DNA of 64,000 bases from Ricinus communis (Eukaryota; Streptophyta; Magnoliopsida; Malpighiales; Euphorbiaceae), in NCBI RefSeq assembly GCF_019578655.1, contig NC_063258.1, positions 23,316,802 to 23,380,801 of the forward strand, read 5' to 3'. A program made the position numbers and the translations under genes. Shown here in pieces: positions 25,322-38,810 of this stretch; positions within the stretch are counted from its first letter, which is position 1, and each line of letters begins with the position of its first letter. The notes below the pieces were generated by a model. That model was given only the letters and a program-made list of their open reading frames with translations, did not search any database and was not told the origin of the DNA.

Positions 25322-27659
25322 AGTCGCTCTAATTCTTTTAGTACAACTTAATTGGAGCAAAACTTAAATATTTCAAAATTATTTATATTTATAATATTAA
25401 ATATATTTAATTTTAAATTATTAATATACAATCAGTTTTAAAAGTAAAAGTTCTTTACAATTTGATTAAGAATTTAAAAGTTATGTTTAAATGTTTAAAT
25501 CTATTTAAGTAATTTGGATATTGATTAGTTTTATAAGAAAATACTCAAGTTGAAATTTTTTTTATCAGATAATTGAATATGAGTAAAGAAATTTCCCTTC
25601 CGTATAGTTTAATGTTAAAATTTCACTATTTATCTATTTTTTAAAAATAATTACATAAATATTTTTATTTTTTATTTTTAAAAAAAATATTTACTGTTGT
25701 TTTCAAAAATATACATTCTTTATCTTTTTCATCTTCTCTGTTGGATTTTCAGTTAAACAGTGATGTCAAATGCTATTATGACTCACCCTAAGAATTTTTG
25801 GGATAAGAAATTCATTTCTGGCATCAGATTTGGCAAAGTAGATCGATAGGTAGCTGAACCGACAATGACAATGAGAGAGGAATAAGACTTGAATCTTTGC
25901 ATCATTGATTTGCCGAATTTAACTTATTTCCGGCGAAATAAAAGATGAAAAGGAGTTGCCGAAGCTGGAAATATCTTATGGCCAGAGCTTGGGAGGCTAA
26001 GGTGGCCGGAGGAGGGAGAAAAGAAGAGAGTGAAATGGCTAAAGGAGAAAAAAAATTGAAGAGAGAGAAAGAGAATTGTATATAAAAGTCATAATTGATT
26101 TTTCTGCATAAAATAAAAATTAGTTTCAAATATTTTACAGATACCTAATGTATATCATATTTTAGTAAACATATACTTTGCTGTTGAATATTTGTTGAGT
26201 TATATTATGTTTTATTTTAAAAAAAATTCAGATATCTAAAATATACAATTATTTGGCAAATGTATACCTTTTACTGTTTGCCCCCTTTTTTTTTTTTTAA
26301 GTTTGTATTTTATTTCATTTAGAAAAGGTTGAGATACCTAACATATACTTAACATATATTTAATGTATACTATTTTTTGTTAAACATATGCCTTTTATTG
26401 TAACTTTTTTATCTTATAAATGTTTCACATTATTTTGAGCTATTAAAATACTTGCAAATACTATAAATTTTGACTAAATTATTCATTTAAATTTTAATAT
26501 TGAAAGAAATGAGTATTTTATATAATTATTATTAAAACTCAACATATGCTTTATTTGGTGTTTGTCAAAAGTATACGAGATATATACTTTTTCCTTCAGT
26601 ACATATTCAATATATTTTTTTTCACTTTGTAGCAATTTGTTTCCTTTTTCAGATATATTCTCAATATATCTCTAAATTCTTAAATCAACAAAATACCTTT
26701 TTAATTTATTTATTCATCACTAATATCACAAAATCAAACAAAATGCAACAATATTTCACAAAAATTAATATGTTTCAGATTTTGTATCTGTCAAAAATAT
26801 CCCGACCATATACATTTTTCTTCAAAGTATATCCAACATATATTATATTTTTCATCTTGTCAGAATTTTTCTTTTATATCTGATTTTGAAAACACAACTC
26901 TAAATTCCTAAATTAGTAAGATAATTCTTAGATTTATATTTATTCACCTCTGTTATCTCAAAATCGACTAGAATGCAAAAATATTTTATAAAAATTAATT
27001 TCACATTGTTGAATCTAGGGATTTTTTTGAAAATCTAAAATTTATCTTTTTTTATATATTTATTTACTGTCAGTGACATTTTTGATATTGAATCACTTCT
27101 GTAATCAATCTTATTGGTCGGTTTCTTATGTTAATTGATATATACAAATTGTTTTTGGTATTTAATATCAGAATTTTAGATTTTTTTACTTAATTTTTAA
27201 AGTTTAAAAAATGAGATATTTTGGTAAATACAATTACGTGTTAGAATATTTTTGTTATTAAAATTTTTTACAGATACTTTAATAAATATTTATGGCATTT
27301 ATGAAAAATCCCTAGTTTAATTTAGAATCTAAAAGAGGTGCTAAAAAGGCAGGGGAAGTGTCCCCTTAGGGCTTTCCAATAAAACTTATACTGATGAACC
27401 AAGAGCCACTCACCTACTCAATTGAATTTGATTAATGCAATGAGTTCAATATTGAACAAGAAAACTTAAGAAAAGAAGAACCCGAAAAATAAAAATAAAA
27501 TAAAAAAAGTTCTCCAGGTGGCAGGATCAATGTCAATCAAGCAAGAGATCATAACAAAACAAAGATTTAACAATGGCAAGCTATCTATTAATTGAGTAAT
27601 CTAATGGAAAAACTTGCCAATTTTTACAGGGTTGAAACTTGACAGTCAGTTTCTGAGTG
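25322..27659. other. Intergenic DNA
   Basis: AT-rich. A patch at about 25760-26080 has balanced composition with purine-rich GGCCGGAGGAGGGAG-like text and may be a captured or LTR-derived fragment. The part 26100-26700 repeats the word ATACCTAA.ATATAC several times. No gene is supported. Confidence 0.5.
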
Positions 27660-28800
27660 GGCGTGTGGCTTGCAGCTGGATGAAAAGACATTTCGCATTT
27701 TCAATTAGGCCTACATTGATACAAATCATATGTAATTAAAAATTAAAATAGTGCAAATAATTAATGATTCAAAGGTCTCCAATCCGACTTTTCAAACAGA
27801 AATATCATTTAATCCGTTCAACCTCTATTGAATAGTGATTATTTTTAAATAAAAGAACCAAAAAAAATCTTAATTGTTTTATTTTGTTTTGTCTTTTTTT
27901 TTTCTTCCTGAAGTTGATTATGGATTGCAACAAAATTGCCATTAAGGCACTTGTCTCTTAATCATGTAATTTGCCATCACAATCCACTAAGCATAATAAA
28001 ATCAGCACAGCAATCCAAAGTTTACGTCTAATATTTATGTTATATGTAAGTAAATATATATCTTATGAATATTAATGGAATCTGTGAGAACTTTTAAAGT
28101 GATGAATTTTTATTTTATTTTATTATAGAAACAAAGAAATCTTATATGATTTCTTTTATACTATAATCTAAAATCAACCTATAGTTTTGAATTATTTAGC
28201 TATTCTATCAATATGACCACTCCATTTTCTTGTTGGGTTGCCTCACTATGTAGCTAGCATCCACAATAGTTTTTGTTTGCAAACTATCAACTTATTTATC
28301 TTATAATAGTGATACAAATGAAAAACCCTTTCTATTTCATTCGAGAAACCCATTTGATTCAGGCATGCGCTAATAAATTATGTCTCAAATCCCATTATTT
28401 TAGTTTCCCTCTTTTTAATTTTTGGCATCAAGTTGTGAAAAGGGAAGAATTTTTTTATTAAATTATGAAGAAGCTTTTTGAATTCCTAATTGGAACCCAA
28501 TTTGCATGGCTATGTTCAAGAACCTACCACTTGGTGGCAAGCATATATTATCCATTCTTATGAAATATCTATCCTTGTTTTATAATTTTTGTTTATATAA
28601 AATATGTGATTATTAGTGGAGTGGGTGTTGGGTTGTGCACCCATATCGAATTTAGATTAGATTATAAAGTTTGGGATTATTTAATTTATAATTTTCTAGG
28701 AGGACCACATTAGCCATTCACTTGAAAATACAGCAAGTTCTTCTTTAATTATCATAACATATGGAAGAATTATAGAGCAAATTATGTTAGTGCACATCAA
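27660..28800. repeat. Diverged non-coding duplicate, block 1
   Basis: Shares ordered landmarks with 30210-30890: TGGCTTGCAGCTGGA (27666 and 30218), GCATGC then CTCAAATCC and GGGAAGAAT (28363 onwards and 30401 onwards), and TGCACATCAA (28791 and 30881). The landmarks occur in the same order and strand. No coding frame explains it. Confidence 0.5.
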
Positions 28801-30209
28801 ATAAAATAAGCGACAGAGAGAATAAGCTGTGAGAAACATGACTATGCTAATTAGGTTTAATTTCATTGGACTTTCTCAATGATTGTAATTGTTTCATGGG
28901 TGAAATTAATTATTTTTGGAGGGAGAAAATTTCTTTTTCTTATTTTCAATTTATGGGAGCTTCATTACACAATATAAGACACTCATTTACTATTAAAAAA
29001 AAGAGATAATGTACTTATTGAGCAAAGTTATTGCCACTCCCTATTTTATTATGGTCAAATTAGAAAACTTTGTTTTTAATATAGAAAAATAATCTTATCC
29101 ATCAATAAAATAATAAAAATATTATTGGGCCTATAAATCTCATTACCATAACTAAATTGCGATATTTTTAATTCTTCTAATAAAGATTATTTATTTAAAT
29201 TATTTATTTGATACTAAAAATATATAAAAATTATATTTATTTTATCTAGTAAGATATCTATATGCATAGATCTTATATTGTTTTTTTTTTTACTTTTATT
29301 ATAATTCTTTTTTTAATTGTTCAATATGATTCATGAAATAATACTTTTAGAATCTTCAATTCACTCTATCTGTGTATTATTTTTTCTTTATTTTTTAATT
29401 AAAAATATTTTAGAAATTTATTTTTACTTTTCATAATGACTTTTTTCAAATACATTTATGAACTAAGAAAACAATAATATAACGGTAAAAAAATAAAGTA
29501 AAAGATTTAATATAACAAATATAAAATTAAGTAATTGTTGGTTAATTTTTCTTTTACTTGTTGACTTGATCTTACTGTGGCTAAAATAGTTTTTAAATTA
29601 AATAAGAATTCTTGAATTTAATTTTAACAAAATAACGTAAGGCAATTTATTGCAGAAAAGAGAATTAAGTTCTCTTCTATAAGAAATAAAATATTATTAC
29701 TTAAATTAGTCTGGACCGGATTGTATGCACTCTCAAATATGAATCATAAATTCTAAATAGAAGTTTCTTTTTAAAAGAAAAAATTTATTTTATAACTTCT
29801 GCTTGTTGATTTCAGACAGATAATGAGAAAGCAACATTTGAATCCACAATTGTTTGTATTACTAGATAGAGGCAGGATCATAATAAGCTTATCACCCAAG
29901 AATTGCTTATTTGTTCATGAAATTTCTTTACAACTATATCTATTGTTTCTGTCTACTAAAGCAGAAATGCATGTGGCATGCATTTGGGAGCAACTTAATT
30001 AAAAATTAACCACCAGTTATGTAATTGTTTTGAAAAAAAAAAAAATTGATTAAGAAATGACTTATGTGAAAGTCATGAATATGAACCATAAAGGAGAACA
30101 ATTGATCTAAAATCCTTCTTAAAGAAGAATCAGACATGTCAATGTGCACCAGAAATAACAGTTTCCTTGGGTCTTTATGAAACGACCTTCCGTTTTCGCA
30201 ATGTTAAAA
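28801..30209. other. Intergenic DNA between the two duplicate blocks
   Basis: AT-rich with poly-T and poly-A runs. No gene or repeat is recognised. Confidence 0.5.
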
Positions 30210-30890
30210 TGGGCTACTGGCTTGCAGCTGGAAGAAATTGACTTTATAGAATTCCAGGCTCACAACAAACCTAAACCCTGGAAAGAGCACATATATATTT
30301 ATTAATACATATTTTTAAAAAATGTCCACAAATAAAAATTTCAATAAATAAAAATTTCAATCAATTTACTTCGTCCGTACTAAACTTCTTTTGCATCTAA
30401 GCATGCCCAGATATAGTGAATGCCTCAAATCCATTACATCCTTTCCAATTCATTTGTGCATCAAGTTTAAATGGGAAGAATATTATATTATTGAATTATT
30501 ATTAGAGCTTTATTTTATTGAATTATTAACAACACATTGAATTGATATGATTTGCATGCCCATTTCCACTTTATGAAATTTAAATTAAATTGAACCCTAT
30601 TTATTATATGGGATTAGTGGGAGCTGCCTATATGCCCAAGGGGCAATAGGATAATAGTGCAGCCAAAATAGGATAAAGTACAAAAACTCTGGCATTCTTA
30701 ATTGGATCATTAAGGTATTATTTAAGCATTTATCTTTTATGAAGCTTTGGATTTTCTTTAGGGGCCTCATGCACTAGCTATTACCCATTTGACTATGCAT
30801 ACATAAACAAAGCAATCTTAATTAATTAATTAATTATAATGGTCACAAGATATGGTACCACTAGTATACCAATTGTTTTGTGCACATCAA
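30210..30890. repeat. Diverged non-coding duplicate, block 2
   Basis: Second copy of the landmarks in 27660-28800, shorter by several hundred bases because of indels. Function unknown. Confidence 0.5.
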
Positions 30891-33800
30891 TCCAAATCCT
30901 TGTGTATATATTATACACAAATAATAAGGGCACAAAATTAACCTAACCCCTTTTTGCTATTATACTAATACCTATAATTGTCAATGTTAAATTAATTATA
31001 TTTATAAAAACTTTTCTGTTTCATTAGGATTAGGAGATGCAAGTGGTATCCATAATTTTAGAGTCTATCATATGGATTTCTTGTGATTTGGTCGTTGAAA
31101 ACTACACCAAGAAATCAAAACCCTTGTTCATGAACTCTCTAGTCAGCCAAAGAGAAAAAGTATTTTTCTTTTCTATACTTTCTGACAACCAGAGAAAATT
31201 GAAATACACAACCATGAAATATTTGTATGTGATAAAATATCAAAATAATTTTTATTAGTAATATTAATAAAAAAACTAAATATATATAAAAAAACTCTTT
31301 AACAATTTAAATATTTACATATTTTAAATAAAAATATATAATTATAAATTATAATTAAAATAAATATCTCATTATTAAAAAATTTTGATTCGTAAAGCCT
31401 CACCCATTTTCACTCCAGTCAATTAATATTATCATATATCCATATATGATAATATAAATTAGAGCTTAATAACGCCTAGTTTTGTTGTTTAATTATTAGA
31501 TCAATATTATGAGATCATTGATTTTTTTATAATAATATAGCGATTAAATAATAAAATTAGAAATTATTAAACTCTAAAGTTCTCTTTTATTCTTCTTCAT
31601 CGATATCTTTTTTTTTTTGCTACCGCTTCTCATTTTTTAGATTAGAGGTGGTCCCTCTTTTAATTGTATTATTCTATTTTGATCAGTAAATATAAATATT
31701 TCAGATTTGTTATTTATTTATTATTATTTTTAATATCTCTTTTTATGGAGTATTTTATTCTTTTTATAGAGGCTTTGATACCCTTTGTGGAGCTTTTGAT
31801 TATACTTTTTATGACATTTGAATCTTCCTTTATGGATGAATTCATGAAATTTCATGGAGCTACAATGGTGATAATAAGAATTTTTTTATTGATATTCTCG
31901 CAATCAAACTCATTTAAGGACCAATGAGTCATTTTGTAGTTTAAATAACCACTGAATTGGAGTATTTCGTTATAAACTAAAAGAGCTATGTCAAGGGGAT
32001 TTAAAAATATGAACACAAACTTTTGCTATTCAAATGAGATTTTTCTTTTATATTTCTTGATTGTAGCGACTTTTATTTTTATTATTGATCAAGTTGTACT
32101 TTTTTTTCAATGAATAAAAGAGTCATAATTTCTATTAAAAGAAAAAGAAGAAAACCCCTAAATTTAAATTTTTAAATATAAACAACATTGATAATAATGG
32201 TTGGTCAGAATGGAAACAATTGATTAAATTAGAATCTTTTAATAATAAAAATTTATTTTTATTACAATTTGTAACCATATACCTTTTTACTTAAAGTAAA
32301 ACTAAATATTTTCAAATTTTAAAAAGAAAAAAAAAACTACATAATACTTTTCTTGTCCTTTTTTTTTTCTATTAATAAATTTTATAAAATCTTAAGATGC
32401 TTGGAATATACGAACTTATCTAAAATATAAATGGCACAAATCCTTCAAACAAATACAAATAATGTTCATAGTGGAGAAATCAAGATGCTTGCATGATGGA
32501 TGGATAAACATTGTTATATATATAGGCACCGTCCTTAGAATTGGTCAATTATTTGGTGATTTGTGAATATGCTCATTAGATTTGGGCTATGAAATAGAGA
32601 TAACATCTAAAAATACTTTAGGGCATAGTAAAGGTGAATTATTAATAAAGATTGCAGTATGTGATTGTGAATTCTGGGGAAGCAGAGGTAGGGATCTTTG
32701 GTTATCCCCCACAATTTACAATATTATATAATATTATGGTTTTCTGTTTTTCTTTTTTTATAATTTTTATTTTTTATTTTGTAGGCTTATTAGGCATCAC
32801 ATGAACCCTTTACGGGTGCCTTTAGATTGTTAGGTGTTAATTGTTTAGTTTGTTTTACCAAATTTATAAGTTATCACATTTTAGGCTTTGTGAAATATAA
32901 AGGCCTACCTGCCTACAATTCTAAATTCTACATAATATAGCCAATCGGTGGAAAAGAAAAGAGATTTACAATTATATTACTTAATTGTAATAAATGCTAA
33001 TACAAATATATATATTTTTACTTGAAAATTACGTACTGTTTACTTGCAAATTTCGCAAACTGATCCTCTAAAAAATCTCATTAGGTCTATTTTGGTTTAC
33101 AATACATGAAATAATTTGAAAGAAGCAATAAAGTTCAAATAGATTCCTGAATTTTGTGAGCCTGACCAAATAGGCTTTTTTGTCTTTTTTGGGCTATTTT
33201 AATTCAAGATTTGATATTTTAGTTTAATTCACTCCTATATGAGAGAGTGCAAGCCACTCTCCTTTAAAAAAAAAGTTAAAATAAAATAATAATAATTAAT
33301 AGTTATTAAATATTTATAATTGTTAATATTATTATTAGTAGCTAATTACTTGTTCGTTATATTTTTTATTGAATTTAAAAATTGATTATTATTTTTTTTA
33401 TTGAATTCACCCTCTAATTAGAGCAAATGTAATTTAATTTAAATTGAATTAAAAATAATAAATTTTAGATTAAAATGGTCTAAAAAAATTAAAATAGTGC
33501 ATTTAATTATGACCTCAAAGTCTATGGGCCTATTTGAATCTTATTTCTTAAAAGAAACATTACTGCATAAAATTAATTTTTCTTTACTCGTAGTAAAGCA
33601 GTGAGTTTCCAATGTGCATACATGTAACGCCCACATTGATCAGAGTGAATAATAGTCTATTATAAACTGTGAAGCTGGAAGCTTTCAGGCATGGTTGCAT
33701 GCACATATATATCCCGTTTGCTTTTTTTTTTTTAGTATATATATATCTAGAATTAATTTAAAGCAATGCTGGATAGAATCTGTCTCGGTGTCAAAGCACT

Positions 33801-34299
33801 ATTTTAAGAATTTTGACACAGCTACATACCTAAAATTTAAATTCGATGTGGAAAATACCTATCTTATTTATGCACTCTTGAATTATCTCACTCGCATATA
33901 AAACACCATCCGGATTTGTCTTTTGTTTTTATTATTGTTGAAAGAGCTAGAGGTACTAAATGTAAAAGCAAAAGTCACCATTCAAAAGAAGGCAACTTGA
34001 TAGGAGGGGCTACAATTCAACCATTATAAAAGGAAATCGAGTATCTATGGTGTATGGACGAGATGATAATATTTTTCTAATTTAACTAATGTTTCGAACT
34101 CAAGCTTTTATGTTAAAATTTTTAAAATAGTATTTTATCACATGTAAATCGGAAATTCTAAATTAATTATAGATACACATAGATAAAAAAAAATTGAGTT
34201 ACTACTCTTACTAACACAAGAGCAATGCCTCAATGTGCCAAGAACAGTTATGTCTGTATTTTATGATAATCTATAGAAAATTGTTAGTTTTTACAAAAC
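30891..34299. other. Intergenic DNA
   Basis: AT-rich. Open stretches (31037-31258, 31664-31927, 33695-33901) have no recognisable domain, and composition is like the surrounding non-coding DNA. No gene is called. Confidence 0.55.
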
Positions 34300-34938
34300 C
34301 AATTACACTACGACTTCGCACTGAAGAACCGAACTATAGTATAAGGAATTAAGAAAACCATCAATAACTTTTCCAATACTGTTCCTGACTATAGCAGCCC
34401 CACGAGCTTTATGCTGACCATTTACCCATATAACATCATAGTTGATCTTCAAAAAATCCCTGGGCGGGGAGACTACCCAGCTTGAGTAACTCTATCTTCA
34501 CCATAATAAGTAGCTTGCTGATCAGCAGGGTTGTCCAAGGATTTGCACAGTGATTCAAACTCCCATATGCTGTGATGCACTGTTATGTGGGGATTAGGAG
34601 TGGCTGAAAACCCCATTTGTTCCTTGACTTCTGAATGTTCAAGTAATAAAAAACAATTTTCTCTATAGTAATTAGCTCCTTGTTAGTGCATGAGAAACTT
34701 TCCCAGACAAAACTCCACCAAATTTCAAAAGCAGGGAAGGCAATATCTGATGGTCTGTACCCAAGATAAGTAAGACACGAAACGGCTTTGGCATGTGGCC
34801 AGATAAAAAGCAGGTGTTCCATCAATATTATCACATATAGAGCAGGGAGGAGATGGCCCACATTTTTTAGAAAACAAATTGTACATGGTCGCTAAGGCTT
34901 TAGAGCTTGCTCGCCAAAGGAAATACTTAATATGGAAA
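34300..34938 (-). pseudogene. LINE-like fragment, left part: RT zinc-binding region and RNase H remnant
   Basis: On the minus strand from 34938 the text YFLWRASSKALATMYNLF and a CSICDN Cys pair match the zinc-binding domain found after the reverse transcriptase in plant L1-type elements. After a frameshift near 34830 it continues with PHAKAV. Further on (about 34480-34310) RGAAIVRNSIGKVIDGF resembles the plant RVT_3 RNase H domain. The fragment is cut at 34938 by Copia element C; its other half is at 58134. Stops and frameshifts show it is dead. Confidence 0.75.
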
Positions 34939-35243
34939 AGTTAAAACAGCAATGTAATTGTCGTTGTTTCTGTTACTGTTTGAAGTGCTCAACCTTGGTG
35001 CCAAGTCTTCAGCCGAAAGTCTTGCTTGTTTACTTAGTGATATATACGTTAGTTGTTCCTATTTCATTGCCTAAGAATCCTTCGTGTATTTCCTTTAATT
35101 TCTATCAAGTAGTTTGTATCTTCTTATATAAATACAAGAATGAAATATCAGTGAAATATAAAGTTGCATTATTCAATTACTTCTGCTATTATATCTTTAT
35201 TTTTTAGCTATTACTTCTGTTGTTCTATCTTTTCTTTTTAGCT
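34939..35243 (+). repeat. Element C 5' LTR
   Basis: Starts AGTTAAAACAGC and ends TTTTTAGCT. It carries a TATA-like TATATAAATAC near 35125. The first base is set by the GGAAA duplication. Confidence 0.85.
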
Positions 35244-35256
35244 TAGTATTAGAACC
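35244..35256 (+). other. Element C primer binding site, decayed
   Basis: TAGTATTAGAACC differs from the tRNA-Met site TGGTATCAGAGCC at three positions, all G-to-A or C-to-T changes. Confidence 0.7.
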
Positions 35257-35292
35257 TTTACCTGGGCAAATTTCTCCAATCAAACACCAATC

Positions 35293-36264
35293 ATGACCAC
35301 TCCTCCAGGAACTCTAAGCTCAAGTGAACCACATATTTTATCCAGTTTACAAAATAGAAGTTTACCCACTCAATACAACGCAATCAAATTTGATCGCACA
35401 AATTATCTTCTATGGGAAACCATGATTATGCCAATCATCAGAGGCCATATATTAGATGGCTATATTCTTGGCACCAAGTTATGTCCTCTAGAATTCTACC
35501 AAGAATCACACCGAGGAGTATAATTAAAATACCAGATCCTGAGTATATATAATGGCTTTCAAATGATCAATTACTCTTAGGATGACTTTACAACACCATG
35601 AGTTCAGACATAGCCTCTCAACTAATGCGAAAATCAACATTGAAAGAGTTTTGGGATGCAGCAAAAGAATTGTCAGGTGTACATACAAGAGCAACAGTTA
35701 TCTACTACAAAGCTGAATTACAGAAAATAAGGAAAGGAGGAATGAAGATGGAGGAATATCTGACAACCATGAAAGCCGTTGCTGACAACCTTGCCCTGGC
35801 AGGTAATCTAATACTTTTATCTGAACTAATTGTTCAAATTTTGAGTGGTTTTGACACAGAATACACTCCAATTGTGACTCTTCTTACTGACAAAGAGTCA
35901 GTATCCTAGATTGAATTGCAAACTACTCTGTTGACATATGAAAGTAGATTATAGCAACTAAATAACTATCAAACATAGGGTATTAATTTGAATCACGCCA
36001 CTGCTCACTTTACAATGGACAACACCAGCAACAGGCCATTTAATTCCAACAATAGCAGAGGGGCAAAATCGATCAAACTACAGCAACAAAGGTGCTAGAG
36101 GCAGATTTCGCGGAAGAGGAGGCAGAAGAAATGGAAACAAACTCATGTGCCAACTTTGTGCTACACTGCCTCTATTTGTTGGAATAGATTTGATCGTAAT
36201 TTTATAGGAAGCTCATCAAATCAAGATCCAAATCCCTCATGGCAACTCCTGAGACGATTGAAGA
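35293..36264 (+). pseudogene. Element C gag remnant
   Basis: Starts at ATG 35293 (MTTPPGTLSSSEPH). A block with NYLLWETMIMPIIRGH and, after a stop at 35521 and a frame change, KEFWDAAKELSGV and LSGFDTEYTPIV matches the UBN2 gag family of plant Copia elements. Stops at about 35907, 35953 and 35976 follow. A Gln/Asn/Gly/Arg-rich tail leads toward where a zinc knuckle would lie. The frame is cut at 36264 by element D, whose target duplication GAAGA is 36260-36264. Confidence 0.8.
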
Positions 36265-37031
36265 TGATAAAATCAAGGCTGATCTTTCACCACCAAGCAA
36301 GACACGAATGGATCCATTGAAGTATGAGGGTCCAATCACACAAGCTAGAAGCAAGAGATTCAAGGGATCCTTGTGTTCTTTCATGGTCCACGTGATAGAA
36401 AAGATGCATTCAAGAAGCAAGGTTAGCGAATTGGACTTAGAAGATCAAGATTCAACTTTGATTAATTGTATTTCATTCATGGATTAAAGCCCAACGTGAA
36501 GACATAAAGATTAGATCTTATTTATGTTAAATTTAAGTCCAAACATAAAGCCCAAGTTCAAGGTTGAATATTCAAAGTCAAAATCCAAATCAAAATAGGA
36601 GTCTTCTTTTAACAAGTCCAAGTCAAAATAGGAGTTTGCTACTCTTTTACTTCAAGTTTTGTTTATTTAGGAGTCTTGGCCGCATATCCTAGTCATTATA
36701 GGATTATGATTATTTAAACTCTATAAATAGAACTATGTAATTCTGTAAAAATATTTATATCTTTGATTGAATATAAAACTTTATTTTTGCTTAAAGAGTC
36801 TCTTTAAGTGTTGTTGAGATTAAAGCTTATTGTTTAGGTTTTGATTTCACTTCTACCTTAATTTAATTCTATTAACTTGTTAGTTTCTAGGATTAATTAA
36901 GTTCATCTCATTATAGCTATTGATCTTATTTCTTTATAAATAAGGGTGATAGTTCCGCAAATAACTTTTGGCAAACCTTATAAGTATTGATCTTGGCGTG
37001 TAATCTTCTCTTCCATAGAAGGTTTACATCA
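36265..37031 (+). repeat. Element D 5' LTR
   Basis: 767 bases, TGATAAAATCAAGG to GGTTTACATCA. It has a TATA box (TATAAATA, about 36722-36729). It contains a copy of the polyprotein C-terminal reading frame (to the stop near 36485). Confidence 0.95.
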
Positions 37032-37033
37032 TT

Positions 37034-37046
37034 TGGTATCAGAGCT
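37034..37046 (+). other. Element D primer binding site
   Basis: TGGTATCAGAGCT, two bases after the LTR, matches initiator tRNA-Met. Confidence 0.9.
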
Positions 37047-37766
37047 AGCTTACAAGGTTTGGTTACGTATCCTATTTGTTATCTTCATTGTTCTTCTACT
37101 CACATACTCTTTTGTTTTCAGATTTCTCTTCGTCAATTTGTTTAGTTAAATTCTTCGAGACGTTCTAGATAAATTGGTCTGTGATATCTTTATTTTGTTA
37201 TTTCATTTTCTTTAGTTTGCTTGATCAAAGTCTTCGAGACGTTTCAATTAAATTAAGCTTTTTGTGTTTTGTTCTTGTTTGGTTATAAAAAAAAATTGTG
37301 TGTGGATCTGAATTATTGATCCAAAGTGAGGTTTAAAAAAAAGAAAGAAAGAGTATAGAAAGCAAGATTTGGGGCCGATTCAAAAAAAAAAAGATTGACT
37401 TGGTCAAGTTCAAAATCCAAAGAAAATCAAGTTTGAAGATATCACATAACCTTGTCTTTTCAATTCCTTTTCCTATTCTACTTTCCTTAATTGTTTTCTA
37501 TTCGGTTTCTTATATTCTTCTTTATCTTCCCGTTATTCTTTATTTCTTCTACTTCCATCCTTATTCTTAATTCGTTATTTTATTCTCCTTTTCCTCTAAT
37601 TCATCTTTAGCTTAATTAATTTTTATTCTAGCTTGTTAATTGTGTTTTATTAAGTTGGTTGTGATTTTAACTTTTACAATTTGAGTTAATTTTGAAGGGC
37701 ACAAAGACAAACTCTTTCTTTGATCGAGTGCAAACACATGAGGGAGAAATCAATCTTCTTGAAACC
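37047..37766 (+). other. Element D untranslated leader
   Basis: 720 bases between primer site and gag, T-rich, without a gene. Confidence 0.7.
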
Positions 37767-38800
37767 ATGTCTAATCAGTCTTCTTCCAAAGATTCCGATC
37801 ACGGAATTCCAGATGTGAGAGCATTCATGGAGGCTGTAAACTCTAAACTTGAATGACAAAGGCTTGATAAAGAAAATAGGTATGCTGAAATGATGGATGA
37901 ACAAATAAAAATCAAATCTGAATCGAGAAGTAGGAGCTTTCGAGATGAGAAAAGTATGTCTAGAGCAAGGAGAGGAACGTGGAGAGATGGAGAAGAATGG
38001 GGAGATAGAACCGAAACTCACCATGGGAGAAATTAGGTAGATTCAAACTTGGATAGTATTAAGCTTACAATTCCTTCTTTCTAAGGTAAGAATGATCCCG
38101 AGTTGTATCTAGAGTGGGAAAAGAAGGTTGAGAGAGTATTTGAATGCCATAACTATAGTGAGGAGAAGAAAGTAAAATTGGTCGTAGTTGAATTCACCCA
38201 TTATTCCGCAATTTGGTGGGATCAAATAGTGAGTAATAGGCGTAGGAATGGTGAGGGGGAGATCCAAACATGGGCCTAAGTGAAATGAATAATGAGGAAA
38301 TGCTTTGTTCCTTCTCATTACTATAGAGAGTTGTACAATAAGCTACAAAGTTTGGTACAAGGGGGAAAGAGCGTAGAGGAGTATTATCAAGAGATGGAGA
38401 TTGCTTTGATTAGGGCCAATATAGAAGAGGATAGGGAGGCTACTATAGCTCGATTTTTGCATGGTCTTAACAAAGATATTGCTAATCTTGTTGAATTGCA
38501 ACATTATGTAGAGATGGAGGACATGCTACACATGGCAATCAAGATAGAGTGGCAATTGAAGCAAAAGAGCAAGAACTCCTCTTCAACAAATTCTAATTAG
38601 AAATCCAGTTGGAAAGGCACAAATTCTGCCCAAAATAAAGGAAAGGAAGTGTCTAAAGATAATAAAGCCAAAACAAAGGGGGATCAAAGCAATAAAAGCC
38701 AAACTCAAGAAGGCAAGCCCAAAAAGGTCTAATGCTTCAAATGCCTAGGCTATGGACATATCTCTTCTCAATGTCCAAACAAACACACTTTAGCATTAAA
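37767..38800 (+). pseudogene. Element D gag remnant
   Basis: Starts at ATG 37767 (MSNQSSSKDSDHG). The retrotransposon gag core shows YLEWEKKVERVFECHNYSEE, then VPSHYYRELYNKLQSL and VEEYYQEMEIAL. It ends with a zinc knuckle CFKCLGYGHISSQC (CX2CX4HX4C) near 38732-38775. In-frame stops at about 37855, 38035, 38081, 38278, 38598 and 38730 interrupt it. Gag packages element RNA; this copy cannot be translated whole. Confidence 0.88.
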
Positions 38801-38810
38801 AGGAGGCGAA

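Noticed and set aside
27660..30890. Possible microRNA precursors in the duplicated block
   Set aside because: No known plant microRNA sequence was recognised and no clear hairpin arms were seen.
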